Origin: Bacillota bacterium
GTDB taxonomy: Bacteria; Bacillota; Clostridia; Acetivibrionales; DSM-1351
Reading direction: 5' to 3'
Assembly (NCBI GenBank): GCA_023444055.1
Contig: JAEZRV010000095.1
Location: 62,001 to 126,000, forward strand
DNA length: 64,000 bases
Shown here: piece by piece, positions 54,721-63,755 of the stretch
Layout: the number at the start of each line of letters is the position of its first letter
How positions within the stretch are numbered: the first letter of the stretch is position 1
Made by a program: the position numbers and the translations under genes
The notes under the pieces: generated by a model
The model's input: the letters and a program-made list of their open reading frames with translations, nothing else
Told to the model about the DNA's origin: nothing
Databases searched by the model: none

Positions 54721-56043
54721 ATGTCCACTGTAGAATTACTACAAAAATCAATTGAGTATATTGAAGAAAATTTAAAGTGTGAATTATCATTGTCCGAGCT
54801 TGCAGGGATTGCAGGATTTTCAGCATATCATTTTTGTCATATTTTTTGTGACTTTGTAGGTATGCCTGTTACAGCTTACATTACGAAACGCAGGCTTCAT
54901 CATGCAATCTATGAAGTACAAAATGGCAACAAACTAGTTGATACTGCTCTTTTGTATGGCTTCGATACCCATGCTGGTTTTTTTAAAGCATTCAAGCGGG
55001 AATTCGGTTGTTCTCCGACAAAGTTTTTAAAGATTAATACTGCGATGAAACCAAAAGCAGTAAACTTAATTAGGGAGGCGAGAGTTATGCTTACACAAAC
55101 TCAAATAAGGCAACTATTATCAAACTGGGATATTGACACAAAATTCAGCATTAGCAATACATTTACAGCAGGTGGTGCATTGAAATCCAACAATTCTTGG
55201 ATGATCGGTGAAAAATATATTTTTAAAACAGGTCAAGATATCGCTGGGCTCAAAACACACATAGATATTTCAAAAGCACTAGAAAAGGAGGGTATGATTG
55301 CAGCTATTCCTGTAAAGACAAAAAACGATGAAGATTTTCTTGTGGAGGATGGCAGATTCTATGTACTAACAAACCGAATTGCAGGTGAGTTTTTAAAACC
55401 TGAACAACGTTACACAGGTGATAGAGTTCGAACAGGTAGAAAGTATGGTGAGGCTATTGGCAAACTTCATATCATTCTAAATAGCCAGGATAGAAACCTG
55501 GATGTAAATGAATGTAATCTGCTTGAAACGGTTTTAAACTGGGCAATGCCTGAAACTAAGCGAAATATGGAGCAATGGGGCTGTCCATTGCCCGATGAAT
55601 TCTATTTGAGTTATACAGAAAATTTCAGCAAGCTTTATGACAAGTTGCCCCGTCATATTATTCATCGCGACGCCAATCCATCAAACATTATGTTTAATAA
55701 AGGTGAAGTAAGCGGGTTTATTGATTTTATTATCAGCGAACGTAACGTAAGAATATTTGACCCATGCTATTGTGCTACAGGAATTTTATCGGAAGCAGCT
55801 GAAGTCGAAGAAGGCTTTGAAAGATGGAATGAAATACTTAAAGGAATAATTATAGGATATGATGGCATTTGTAAATTAACTGATATTGAGAAGCAGTCAA
55901 TCCCATATGTTATATATTCTATTCAAATGATTTTCATTGCATGGCTGATTGAGCATGAGCAATATAAAAATTGTGCTATGCAAAATAGAAAAATGCTAGT
56001 TTGGATTTGGGAAAACAAAGATAAATGTTTTGGAGTATTATGA
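54721..56043 (+). CDS. Fusion of AraC-type HTH and APH-like phosphotransferase
   Basis: A 440-aa protein. Residues 1-105 are an AraC/XylS DNA-binding domain (LSLSELAGIAGFSAYHFCHI; YGFDTHAGFFKAFKREFGCS). Residues 130-440 are an aminoglycoside phosphotransferase/choline kinase-like domain with catalytic loop HRDANPSNIM and metal Asp in GFIDF. A TTACC-(9)-GGTAA dyad (54685-54703) lies just before the site GAGGAG and may be its operator. The HTH perhaps controls genes in response to the phosphotransferase's substrate. The kinase residues look intact. Confidence 0.88.
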   Translation: MSTVELLQKSIEYIEENLKCELSLSELAGIAGFSAYHFCHIFCDFVGMPVTAYITKRRLHHAIYEVQNGNKLVDTALLYGFDTHAGFFKAFKREFGCSPTKFLKINTAMKPKAVNLIREARVMLTQTQIRQLLSNWDIDTKFSISNTFTAGGALKSNNSWMIGEKYIFKTGQDIAGLKTHIDISKALEKEGMIAAIPVKTKNDEDFLVEDGRFYVLTNRIAGEFLKPEQRYTGDRVRTGRKYGEAIGKLHIILNSQDRNLDVNECNLLETVLNWAMPETKRNMEQWGCPLPDEFYLSYTENFSKLYDKLPRHIIHRDANPSNIMFNKGEVSGFIDFIISERNVRIFDPCYCATGILSEAAEVEEGFERWNEILKGIIIGYDGICKLTDIEKQSIPYVIYSIQMIFIAWLIEHEQYKNCAMQNRKMLVWIWENKDKCFGVL

Positions 56044-56061
56044 TTTATAATATTTAAGCTC

Positions 56062-56088
56062 AAAAAGAAGCCATAAAGGCTTCTTTTT
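56062..56088. terminator. Bidirectional terminator
   Basis: AAAAAGAAGCC-ataaa-GGCTTCTTTTT. A perfect hairpin shared by the converging genes at 54721 and 56106. Confidence 0.9.
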
Positions 56089-56105
56089 CACAGTATCTGC
56101 TGTTT

Positions 56106-56348
56106 TTATATATTTTTATCTATAAAATCTTTCATCTCAGCGGTATCTTTAAATCCAAGTGAAATTGCAATGCTTTTGCCTGTGCCAGTGGCAATTTGGT
56201 CACGGTTTTTATGATAATCGAATTTGCAGGTACGCCATATTCCGTCCTTACCGATACCACCGTATATAAAACTACCTTTTTTGAGAGGCTTCATATTAAA
56301 GTAATTCAGAAGCTGCCTGATGTCCCCTTGACAAAAACGAATCGGCAT
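56106..56348 (-). CDS. Small HicA-like protein (possible toxin)
   Basis: 80 aa from ATG 56348, which lies one base after the stop of the upstream gene, so it is translated by coupling without its own site. GDIRQLLNYFNMKPLKKGSF, then ATGTGKSIAISLGF, fits the shape of HicA-type toxins (small, basic, GS motif), but the usual GSH histidine is replaced by Phe. A diverged or different toxin family is possible. Confidence 0.5.
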   Translation of the reverse strand: MPIRFCQGDIRQLLNYFNMKPLKKGSFIYGGIGKDGIWRTCKFDYHKNRDQIATGTGKSIAISLGFKDTAEMKDFIDKNI

Positions 56349-56349
56349 A

Positions 56350-56787
56350 TTATAAGCCCAGCACTTTCTTGAGTTTTTCCCTGTCGCCACAGCAACGAAT
56401 TACCTTCAACATATAGCCCTGTTTAGTAATGTCCTCAACTTTTGAAAACATATCAATCTGTTCAACGTATATATCTGCATATTCCATAATACTGGTTAGC
56501 AGGTCTTCGATGGCTTCGGCTTTTGTATTGCCCTCACCATATATATTGATGTCATCGGCGGAGACATTATAAACTCCCAATTCTTCGTCAAATTCCTCGG
56601 TAATGTGGAATTGAAGCGAGTCGAAAAGAAAATCCACGATACTTTTGTTTAAATGAGATACTTCACCTACTTTACCCATAGCATTATAGGTTATTACCTC
56701 TATGCCGTTTAATGCTCTATCATTAATGTCAGAATAGAACCTTTTAGTATCTCGAATATTGAACTTATTCTGAAGTGTAGCCTCCAT
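56350..56787 (-). CDS. HicB-like protein (possible antitoxin)
   Basis: 145 aa. The segment YNVSADDINIYGEGNTKAEA and the helix after it resemble the HicB fold; LNKSIVDFLFDSL is an N-terminal helix. ATG 56787 has GGGG 9 bases upstream; longer in-frame starts up to 56829 exist. Gene order (larger acidic protein first, small basic one second) fits a toxin-antitoxin unit. Confidence 0.5.
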   Translation of the reverse strand: MEATLQNKFNIRDTKRFYSDINDRALNGIEVITYNAMGKVGEVSHLNKSIVDFLFDSLQFHITEEFDEELGVYNVSADDINIYGEGNTKAEAIEDLLTSIMEYADIYVEQIDMFSKVEDITKQGYMLKVIRCCGDREKLKKVLGL

Positions 56788-56829
56788 TTTTTCAACCCCT
56801 TTGCCCTCAAATTCAGACACGATTATCAT

Positions 56830-57226
56830 CTCCCTATATTATATAAGATTTAATGGCTGTGGTCAATGTAGTCACGGTAGTTATTGTAGCCATTCTAATA
56901 TATAATATTCAATTGAGATAAATAATAAGATGCTAAACTATAGAATTTATTTAGCGAAATTGTATTAATAGGTTTCGATAATAACTTTATGGAGGACATT
57001 AAAATAGCTTAGTTAAAAGTGCTAAAACCTTTGTGTTAGAATACCGACATATTAAACGATACAAATGTTTTTCTTATTGTTTGATAACATAAGTTTGCTT
57101 AATTATAAAAAGGTATAATTAGGGAAATTATATTGTGGAGTTTTTTAATAAAATAAAAAACCAAAAGTATTGTTTAATTTACAAATTTATTACGGATTAA
57201 ATTATTCAGATGATTGGAGTAAGAAT
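56830..57226. other. Intergenic region, no gene
   Basis: About 400 bp, A+T-rich. It contains the divergent start regions of the HicB-like gene and the GNAT gene. I see no conserved motif or ORF. Confidence 0.4.
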
Positions 57227-57751
57227 ATGAATAGATTGAAATTAATTTTACCAACGCAAAAGTATAAAGAGAAAATTATGGATTATAAAAGGGAATTTAT
57301 TGGAGATGAAGACAGCATGTATGGTACTGCGGGTTTGAGAAATGCTGAAACTTTTGAAGAATGGTATAATGCATTTTGTGATAATTCCAAAGAAGAAACT
57401 GTAAGATATGGTTTAGTTCCAGAATCTACATACATGGCCATTTCTATTGATGATGAGCGTTTAATTGGTATGATTGGTATAAGACATCGTTTAAATGATA
57501 ATTTGTTAAATATCGGTGGGCATATTGGTTATAGTATTAGAAAATCAGAAAGACAGAAAGGATATGCAACTGAAATGTTAGCATTAGCCTTAACAGAGTG
57601 TGTGAAATTGAATATTAATAAAGTTCTAATTACTTGCGATAAAGATAATGTGGCATCGTCAAAGACAATCATTAATAATGCTGGTATATTGGAAAATGAA
57701 ATACAAGAAGGGAATAGCATTACACAAAGATATTGGATAACATTAAATTAA
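57227..57751 (+). CDS. GNAT-family N-acetyltransferase
   Basis: A 174-aa enzyme with LIGMIGIRHRLNDNLLNIGG, the acetyl-CoA loop IRKSERQKGYATEML and CDKDNVASSKTIINNAG, typical of the RimJ/RimL-like group. ATG 57227 has TGGAG 8 bases upstream. The substrate is unknown. Confidence 0.88.
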   Translation: MNRLKLILPTQKYKEKIMDYKREFIGDEDSMYGTAGLRNAETFEEWYNAFCDNSKEETVRYGLVPESTYMAISIDDERLIGMIGIRHRLNDNLLNIGGHIGYSIRKSERQKGYATEMLALALTECVKLNINKVLITCDKDNVASSKTIINNAGILENEIQEGNSITQRYWITLN

Positions 57752-57932
57752 GATTTGAATAAAATTTATCCATTGCAACGTCATAAAAACAGTGTGCTCC
57801 TTGTCTGCTCATCCCCCATTCACAAAACTACAAAATATTGCACTTTTACAACAAAAATACTTACTACATATTATTAACATATATGGTACTATGTATTAAA
57901 ACATATGTAAATTTGCAGGGGGGAATTAGTTA

Positions 57933-59129
57933 ATGATTATAAGATTATTAAGTTCAAGAAGAAATATTACATATTATAGAAAAATACTTTGTAGAGCATT
58001 TGTGTTTTCGTTAGTGTTTTCCATGATTTCTCTAACTGGGTGTTCTCTATTACCAAAAGAAGAAGAGGTACTTGCTCCTATATTAAAGGAACCACCAAAG
58101 GTAGTTTATAACACTTTAGAAATTAAACCATCTACCTTTGAAAAAAAAGTTGAGGCAACAGGATCTATTATTTCTACATTGCAAAAAGAATTAAATTTTT
58201 CAAATTCTAGCGGTAGACTTAATAGCATAAATGTAAATGTAGGTGACAGTGTTAAAAAAGGTCAAATTCTAGCAGAACTTCTAACAGCAGATTTGGATAC
58301 TCAGATAAAGGAGCAGGAACTTCTTCTAAACCAATCTAAAATAGAATTAGAAACTATAAAATTAAATGGTCAAAAGGAAAACAAATTATTAAAAAAGCAA
58401 CTAGATAGTTTAAAACAGAAACTTGAAAAAATTAAAACTGTCCCTGATGCATATTCTAAAGAAGAAATTAAAGACTTACAAGATCAAGTTGAAGAAAAAG
58501 AAATTACATATAAAGATTCCTTAGACATACAAAAAAATAATATTAAAATGCAAGAGAATTCCATTAAGTTAGGTCAGTTAAAGCTTGATACTCTTAGAAA
58601 GAGTTTGGAAAATAGCAGGATTATTGCCCCGATTGATGGTGTTGTTGTTTATATAACAGAAATACAAGAAGGAAGCAATATTGATGCATTTACAACGGTG
58701 GTTTGTCTTGCTGATCCTAAATCCCTTCAAGTATCAAGTACAGTTGGTAGTGTAAATCCATTTCTCCTTGGAATGAAAGTAGATGTAAAAATAAAGGATC
58801 TTGATATAGAAGGCGAAGTTGTTATGACTCCGGCAGAAGCACCATTAGATGCTAATGAATTCACAAAATCTACAATTCGTGTTAAATTGGACAAACTCAC
58901 TCCTGATATTTTACTCGGAGATTATGCTCAAATTACTCTCTTTCAAATGAAAAAAGAGAATGTAATTGTTATAGATACTAATTTGATTCGTATTGCAGGA
59001 GAAAGAAAGTTCGTCAACATCCTAGAGGATGGTGTAAAAAAGGAAAGGGACATTGAAATTGGTGCTCAAAACCAAACTCAAACACTAGTTGAAAAAGGCC
59101 TCTCATTCGGTGACTTGTTAATTAAATAG
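57933..59129 (+). CDS. HlyD/MacA-type efflux adaptor lipoprotein
   Basis: A 398-aa protein with an N-terminal signal and lipobox LTGC (Cys37). A biotinyl-lipoyl half (VEATGSIIS..., VGDSVKKGQILAELL) follows. A coiled-coil hairpin of about 100 residues comes next, then the second lipoyl half (APIDGVVVYITEIQEGSNI) and a beta barrel. It connects an ABC exporter to the outside. It is first in the four-gene ABC operon. RBS GGGGGGAATTAGTTA-ATG. Confidence 0.92.
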   Translation: MIIRLLSSRRNITYYRKILCRAFVFSLVFSMISLTGCSLLPKEEEVLAPILKEPPKVVYNTLEIKPSTFEKKVEATGSIISTLQKELNFSNSSGRLNSINVNVGDSVKKGQILAELLTADLDTQIKEQELLLNQSKIELETIKLNGQKENKLLKKQLDSLKQKLEKIKTVPDAYSKEEIKDLQDQVEEKEITYKDSLDIQKNNIKMQENSIKLGQLKLDTLRKSLENSRIIAPIDGVVVYITEIQEGSNIDAFTTVVCLADPKSLQVSSTVGSVNPFLLGMKVDVKIKDLDIEGEVVMTPAEAPLDANEFTKSTIRVKLDKLTPDILLGDYAQITLFQMKKENVIVIDTNLIRIAGERKFVNILEDGVKKERDIEIGAQNQTQTLVEKGLSFGDLLIK

Positions 59130-59146
59130 TAAAGGTGTGTAAGGTT

Positions 59147-59260
59147 GAAAGAAATTAAAAAATAAAAAAAGGAGGTGCCGAGTCCATGTCATTTCTTTCA
59201 GGGAAATGTACATTTCCCTTGTGGTTCTTGTGAAGAATGCGGGACATGGACATAATAATG
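59147..59260 (+). promoter_or_regulatory. Pseudoknot-type leader before the FtsX permease gene
   Basis: GAAAGAAAT (59147-59155) pairs with ATTTCTTTC (59191-59199). GTCCATGTC (59182-59190) pairs with GACATGGAC (59243-59251). GGAGG is at 59171-59175 and the start ATG at 59258, 6 nt after the stem. The loop carries an extra perfect hairpin, AGGGAAATGT/ACATTTCCCT (59200-59219), absent in the other copies. A stop (TAA) in the GTG frame lies just before the ATG. Confidence 0.85.
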
Positions 59261-62086
59261 CTTTTAATAACTATACGAAGAATGTTTAGTAACAAATGGA
59301 TGCTTATTTGCACTCTTTTGGGTTCAATCATTACAGTTGCACTCCTAAGTAGCATCCCAACTTATACGCAAGGTGTTATACAGAGAATGCTAATAAAGGA
59401 TTTTGAAAATTCCCAGCAATTGACTGGTAGTTTTCCAGGAGGATATCAATTAATTTATGATGGCTATTTTGTAACTTCAGATAAGAATTCATTTCGGACA
59501 TTCAAGGATTACGATAAAAAAATTAAAAATGTTATCGCAAAAAATCCTAAGATTCCAATTCTAACGCAAGCTGTATATGAGAATGCTGGCACATTTGCTC
59601 TATATAAACCTGAAGCAGCTAAAAAAGTAGTTTCAACAAATCTTAGTTCACTATCAGAGCTTGAAAAGCATATAACAATTCTAAATGGTAAATTACCTGC
59701 AAAGACTGCGGTAAATGGCATTTATGAAGCGATATTATCCGAGCAGGCAGTGCAAAAGCTTGACCTAACTCTCGGCAATACCTATGTACTTAAAGATACA
59801 ATTGTTAATTCTGACGTCAAAGAATATAAAATAAAGGTTGTTGGAATTTTCACCTATAAAACTCTAGATGATCCATATTGGTATGAAGATATTAAGAAAT
59901 TTGAGGGTACTGTTTTCATAAATCAGGATTTAATGAATAATTCAATCTTTGGAAGCGGTAAAAAGGGAATAAGCTCTGCATCATGGTACTTTGCATATGA
60001 TTATCATCAAATCAAAGTTAAGAACCTTGATTCAATATTAGCCTCTTTTAAAGATAATGATGCTTGGACACTAAAACATAACCTTAGTTTGAAAAGAACT
60101 CTTGATGAAATAATAAAACAGAACCAACAAAAAATTAGTAGGCTTGAAATTACTCTTATCGTACTTGAAATACCTATCTTAGTCATACTTGCTTTCTATT
60201 CCTTCATGATTTCAAAGTTAAAAATAGACTTTGAGAGTAATGAAATTGCAATTATTAAGAGCCGTGGTGGAAGTAGTCTTCTTGTTTTTTGTACGTATCT
60301 AATAGAAAGTTCTTTAATTGGTATAATCTCAATAATTATAGGCCCTCTTATTGGACTATATATTTGTAGAATATTAGGATCATCTAACGGTTTTCTTGAA
60401 TTTGTTCAACGTGGAGCATTACCTTTACAACTTAATGTGGGCACATATATTTATTCTATTGCGGCTGTACTCTTTATATCTTGTTCTATGCTGATACCAG
60501 CCTTTGTTGCTTCACGAACAAGCATTGTATTATATAAGCAAAAAAATGCACGTCACAAGAAAATTCCTTTTTGGAAAAAGTACTTTGTGGATGTTGCTCT
60601 TGTAGCATTGGCGGTTTACGGTCTTTACAGCTATAAAAGGCAGCAACGCACCCTTGCTACATCTGGTATGGAAGCAGCTGATATGGTTATAGATCCATTA
60701 TTATTCATTATTTCAGTTCTTTTTATTTTCGGTTGTGGACTATTGTTTTTAAGAGCATTTCCTTATATAGTACAATTTGTTTTTTGGTTAGGGAAAAAGA
60801 TATGGAATCCCGTTTTTTATGCTTCTTTTATTCAGGTTGGGAGAACTTCAGGTTGGGAACAATTTACGATGATTTTTATAATTATGGCGTTGTCAGTAGG
60901 GATATTTAGCTCAAACTCAGCCAGAACTATTAATAAAAATATGGAAGATAAAGTTTACTACGAAGTTGGAACAGATACTGTTATTGAGGGACATTGGACA
61001 GATAATCAACCACCTCCAATACCTGGCATGATTGGTCCAGATCTTAGGAGAAAGGATCGAATGTATTATTATGAACCTCCTTTTGAAGTATATGAACGAT
61101 TATCGTCTGCTGAGACAGTTACAAAAGTTTTTAATAATAAAGATGGTGTTGCCTTTTTTGGAGGGCAATTATTGAAGCAAGTTTCAATAATGGGCATTAT
61201 CCCTAATGAATTTGGCAAAACTGCTTGGTTTAGAAATGATCTTTTACCATATCATTGGTATCAATATCTAAATCTTTTGACTGACACAAAATCTGCCGTA
61301 TTAGTTTCCAAAGCTTTTAAGGATAAATTAGGTGCTAAGGAAGGAGACCAAATTGACCTTGCATGGGGTAAAGCCGGAAGTACTATTAATGCAACTATAT
61401 TTGCTTTTGTAGATTATTGGCCAACACTAAACCCTAATAGGAAAACAGAAAATGTACAGAATCCCTATTTTATAGTTGCCAATCTTGATTATATGCAAAA
61501 AATGAATTTAGTAGAACCTTATCAGGTTTGGTTAAAAAAGAAACCTGGTATAGCATTTAGTAGTCTAAATAAAGAATTAACTGATAAAAAAATAAAAATA
61601 GATTCTATTAATGATTCTTCACAAAAAATGATTATTAGGAAGAATGACCCTATGTTACAAGGTACAAATGGAACGTTGACTCTTAGCTTTATCGCCACAA
61701 TTATAATCACAATTTTAGGCTTTCTTATTTATTGGATATTATCAATAAAAAAGAGAATACTCCAATTTGGTATTTTTAGAGCAATTGGTCTTACCTTTAG
61801 AGAAGTAATTGGAATGATCGCTTGTGAACAGGTCTTAATTACAGGTAGCTCAATCTTTGCGGGTATTGGATTAGGGAACTTAACTAGTAAGATTTTTGTA
61901 CCTTTATTCCAAATGGTATATAGTTCTGAACAACAAGTTCCACCGTTTAAAGTTATTTCCGATGTCAACGACTATCTCCGTTTGTACGCTATTGTAACAA
62001 TGATGCTTGTTTTATGTTTCTTTATAATAGGCAATTTGATATATAGAATCAATATAAGTCAAGCACTAAAATTAGGAGAGGATTAA
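59258..62086 (+). CDS. FtsX-like ABC exporter permease
   Basis: A 942-aa membrane protein with an N-terminal TM (LLITIRRMFSNKWMLICTLL), a large external domain, a first FtsX core (about 290-430), TMs near 445 and 480, a second external domain and a C-terminal FtsX core (from about 810). This double architecture is that of large MacB/FtsX-type permeases working with two ATPases. The start is ATG 59258, set by the leader; no other ribosome site is close. Confidence 0.9.
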   Translation: MLLITIRRMFSNKWMLICTLLGSIITVALLSSIPTYTQGVIQRMLIKDFENSQQLTGSFPGGYQLIYDGYFVTSDKNSFRTFKDYDKKIKNVIAKNPKIPILTQAVYENAGTFALYKPEAAKKVVSTNLSSLSELEKHITILNGKLPAKTAVNGIYEAILSEQAVQKLDLTLGNTYVLKDTIVNSDVKEYKIKVVGIFTYKTLDDPYWYEDIKKFEGTVFINQDLMNNSIFGSGKKGISSASWYFAYDYHQIKVKNLDSILASFKDNDAWTLKHNLSLKRTLDEIIKQNQQKISRLEITLIVLEIPILVILAFYSFMISKLKIDFESNEIAIIKSRGGSSLLVFCTYLIESSLIGIISIIIGPLIGLYICRILGSSNGFLEFVQRGALPLQLNVGTYIYSIAAVLFISCSMLIPAFVASRTSIVLYKQKNARHKKIPFWKKYFVDVALVALAVYGLYSYKRQQRTLATSGMEAADMVIDPLLFIISVLFIFGCGLLFLRAFPYIVQFVFWLGKKIWNPVFYASFIQVGRTSGWEQFTMIFIIMALSVGIFSSNSARTINKNMEDKVYYEVGTDTVIEGHWTDNQPPPIPGMIGPDLRRKDRMYYYEPPFEVYERLSSAETVTKVFNNKDGVAFFGGQLLKQVSIMGIIPNEFGKTAWFRNDLLPYHWYQYLNLLTDTKSAVLVSKAFKDKLGAKEGDQIDLAWGKAGSTINATIFAFVDYWPTLNPNRKTENVQNPYFIVANLDYMQKMNLVEPYQVWLKKKPGIAFSSLNKELTDKKIKIDSINDSSQKMIIRKNDPMLQGTNGTLTLSFIATIIITILGFLIYWILSIKKRILQFGIFRAIGLTFREVIGMIACEQVLITGSSIFAGIGLGNLTSKIFVPLFQMVYSSEQQVPPFKVISDVNDYLRLYAIVTMMLVLCFFIIGNLIYRINISQALKLGED

Positions 62087-62094
62087 AAGGTTGG

Positions 62095-62185
62095 TAGAAA
62101 TTATAAAAAATAAATCAAGGAGGTACCGAGCCCATGCCATTTCCTATGATATTCTTGCGAAATGCTGGGCATGGGCATAACTATG
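62095..62185 (+). promoter_or_regulatory. Pseudoknot-type leader before ABC ATPase 1
   Basis: GCCCATGCC (62130-62138) pairs with GGCATGGGC (62168-62176), differing from the 59147 copy by compensated changes at two positions (U-A to C-G). TAGAAAT (62095-62101) pairs with ATTTCCTA (62139-62146) with one bulged base. GGAGG is at 62119-62123, and the start ATG at 62183 again lies 6 nt after the stem. Confidence 0.8.
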
Positions 62186-62863
62186 AGCTCTATTATTTCA
62201 GCACATAATGTCAGTAGGCAATTTCAATCTGGGAAGGATACAATATATGCCCTAAAGGGAATCAATATGGAAGTTGAAAAAGGCAAGTTAACTATATTGA
62301 AGGGACGCTCTGGCTCTGGAAAAACAACTCTTATGAATTTATATGGTGCGCTAGACAAGCCAACGTCCGGGAATATCTTTTTAGATAATACAGATATAAC
62401 AAAATTATCTGAAAGACAATGTGATAGGCTAAGGAGAACCAATATCGGGTTTGTATTTCAATCAGTAGCCCTCATTTCCATGATGTCTGCATATGAAAAT
62501 ATTGAATTTGGGCTACGGGTTTCAGGATATGATGCAAATAAGAGAAAAGCAAGAAGCGAGGAATGTCTGCATTTGGTGGGCTTAGAAAAACGTATGCATC
62601 ACAGACCAAATGAAATGTCTGGTGGAGAGCAGCAAAGGGTGGCTGTTGCAAGAGCTATTGCTCATAAGCCTAAAATTGTTTTTGCAGATGAGCCAACAGC
62701 TGAGCTTGACACACATATGGGAATTCAAATCGTTAAGCTTTTTAAGGAATTGGTTCTTTTAGAAGAAATCACAGTTCTAATGACCACCCACGATGCTGGA
62801 ATGATGGAAGTTGCAGACAAAATCTATACACTTGAGGATGGTGAAATTGTAGATGAATGCTGA
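62183..62863 (+). CDS. ABC exporter ATPase 1 (MacB/LolD-type)
   Basis: A 226-aa ATPase with Walker A GRSGSGKTT, Q loop (FVFQSVALI), signature MSGGEQQR, Walker B IVFADEP and H loop (TTHD). It powers the FtsX permease upstream. The end overlaps the second ATPase start by 11 bp. Confidence 0.94.
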   Translation: MSSIISAHNVSRQFQSGKDTIYALKGINMEVEKGKLTILKGRSGSGKTTLMNLYGALDKPTSGNIFLDNTDITKLSERQCDRLRRTNIGFVFQSVALISMMSAYENIEFGLRVSGYDANKRKARSEECLHLVGLEKRMHHRPNEMSGGEQQRVAVARAIAHKPKIVFADEPTAELDTHMGIQIVKLFKELVLLEEITVLMTTHDAGMMEVADKIYTLEDGEIVDEC

Positions 62864-63755
62864 AGCAGTCAACAATATGGTTATTTGTGAAAACCTAGTT
62901 AAAATATATAAAACTAAGGAAATTGAGGTCGTAGCATTACAGGGTCTGGACTTGACCATTGAAAAAGGGGAAATGATGGCTATAATCGGCAATAGTGGAA
63001 GTGGTAAATCTACTCTGCTAAACATGCTTGGTGGTCTTGATCGCCCATCTGCTGGTAAACTTATTATTGATGGAAAAAATCTATTAAAATTTACTGACAA
63101 GCAAATGGTTGAATACAAGCTAGAAACTGTTGGTTTTGTATGGCAAAATAATGCTAGAAACCTTATTCCTTATTTAACTGCACTCGAAAACGTTGAACTC
63201 CCTCTTATAATATCAAAGAAACCACATGCAAGAGCTAGAGCTTTGGAAATTTTAGAAATGGTAGGACTTTCTCATAGAAGAAATAATAAGCTAAGTCAAC
63301 TATCCGGGGGTGAGCAGCAACGTATTGCAATTTCAATTGGGGTTGTAAATCATCCTAAAATACTTCTTGCAGATGAACCAACAGGCTCAGTAGACTCCAA
63401 ATCTTCTAATATGATTTTGGACATTTTCAGAGAGTTAAATAAATCTCTAGGTATCACAATAATTATTGTAACTCATGATAGACAGTTTTCAAAAAAGGTT
63501 GATAGAGTTGTTTCAATACGGGATGGCAGAACAAGCAGCGAGTTTATACGTGCGAAATCCTATACTGAGGAATTGGCGGAAAGCTTAAACTCTCAAATTG
63601 ATGAGACCCATGTAGAACTTGCTGTTTTAGATAAGTCAGGAAGATTACAGATTCCAAAGGAATATTTAGAGTTGTTGGGTGTGGATGGTAAAAATAAAAT
63701 TAGAGTTGAAACTGAGGGTAATAAAGTTATTCTTTTAAATCCTGATAATGTTTGA
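62853..63755 (+). CDS. ABC exporter ATPase 2 with C-terminal AbrB-like domain
   Basis: A 300-aa ATPase: Walker A GNSGSGKST, signature LSGGEQQR, Walker B ILLADEPTG, H loop VTHD. After residue 245 comes a tail of about 55 residues containing LDKSGRLQIPKEYLELLGV, then KIRVETEGNKVILLN. This is the swapped-hairpin SpoVT-AbrB fold. Such a domain is normally a DNA-binding dimer, so the ATPase may also act as a regulator, or the tail may dimerise the ATPase. The gene overlaps the previous one (ATGAATGCTGA). Confidence 0.92.
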   Translation: MNAEAVNNMVICENLVKIYKTKEIEVVALQGLDLTIEKGEMMAIIGNSGSGKSTLLNMLGGLDRPSAGKLIIDGKNLLKFTDKQMVEYKLETVGFVWQNNARNLIPYLTALENVELPLIISKKPHARARALEILEMVGLSHRRNNKLSQLSGGEQQRIAISIGVVNHPKILLADEPTGSVDSKSSNMILDIFRELNKSLGITIIIVTHDRQFSKKVDRVVSIRDGRTSSEFIRAKSYTEELAESLNSQIDETHVELAVLDKSGRLQIPKEYLELLGVDGKNKIRVETEGNKVILLNPDNV

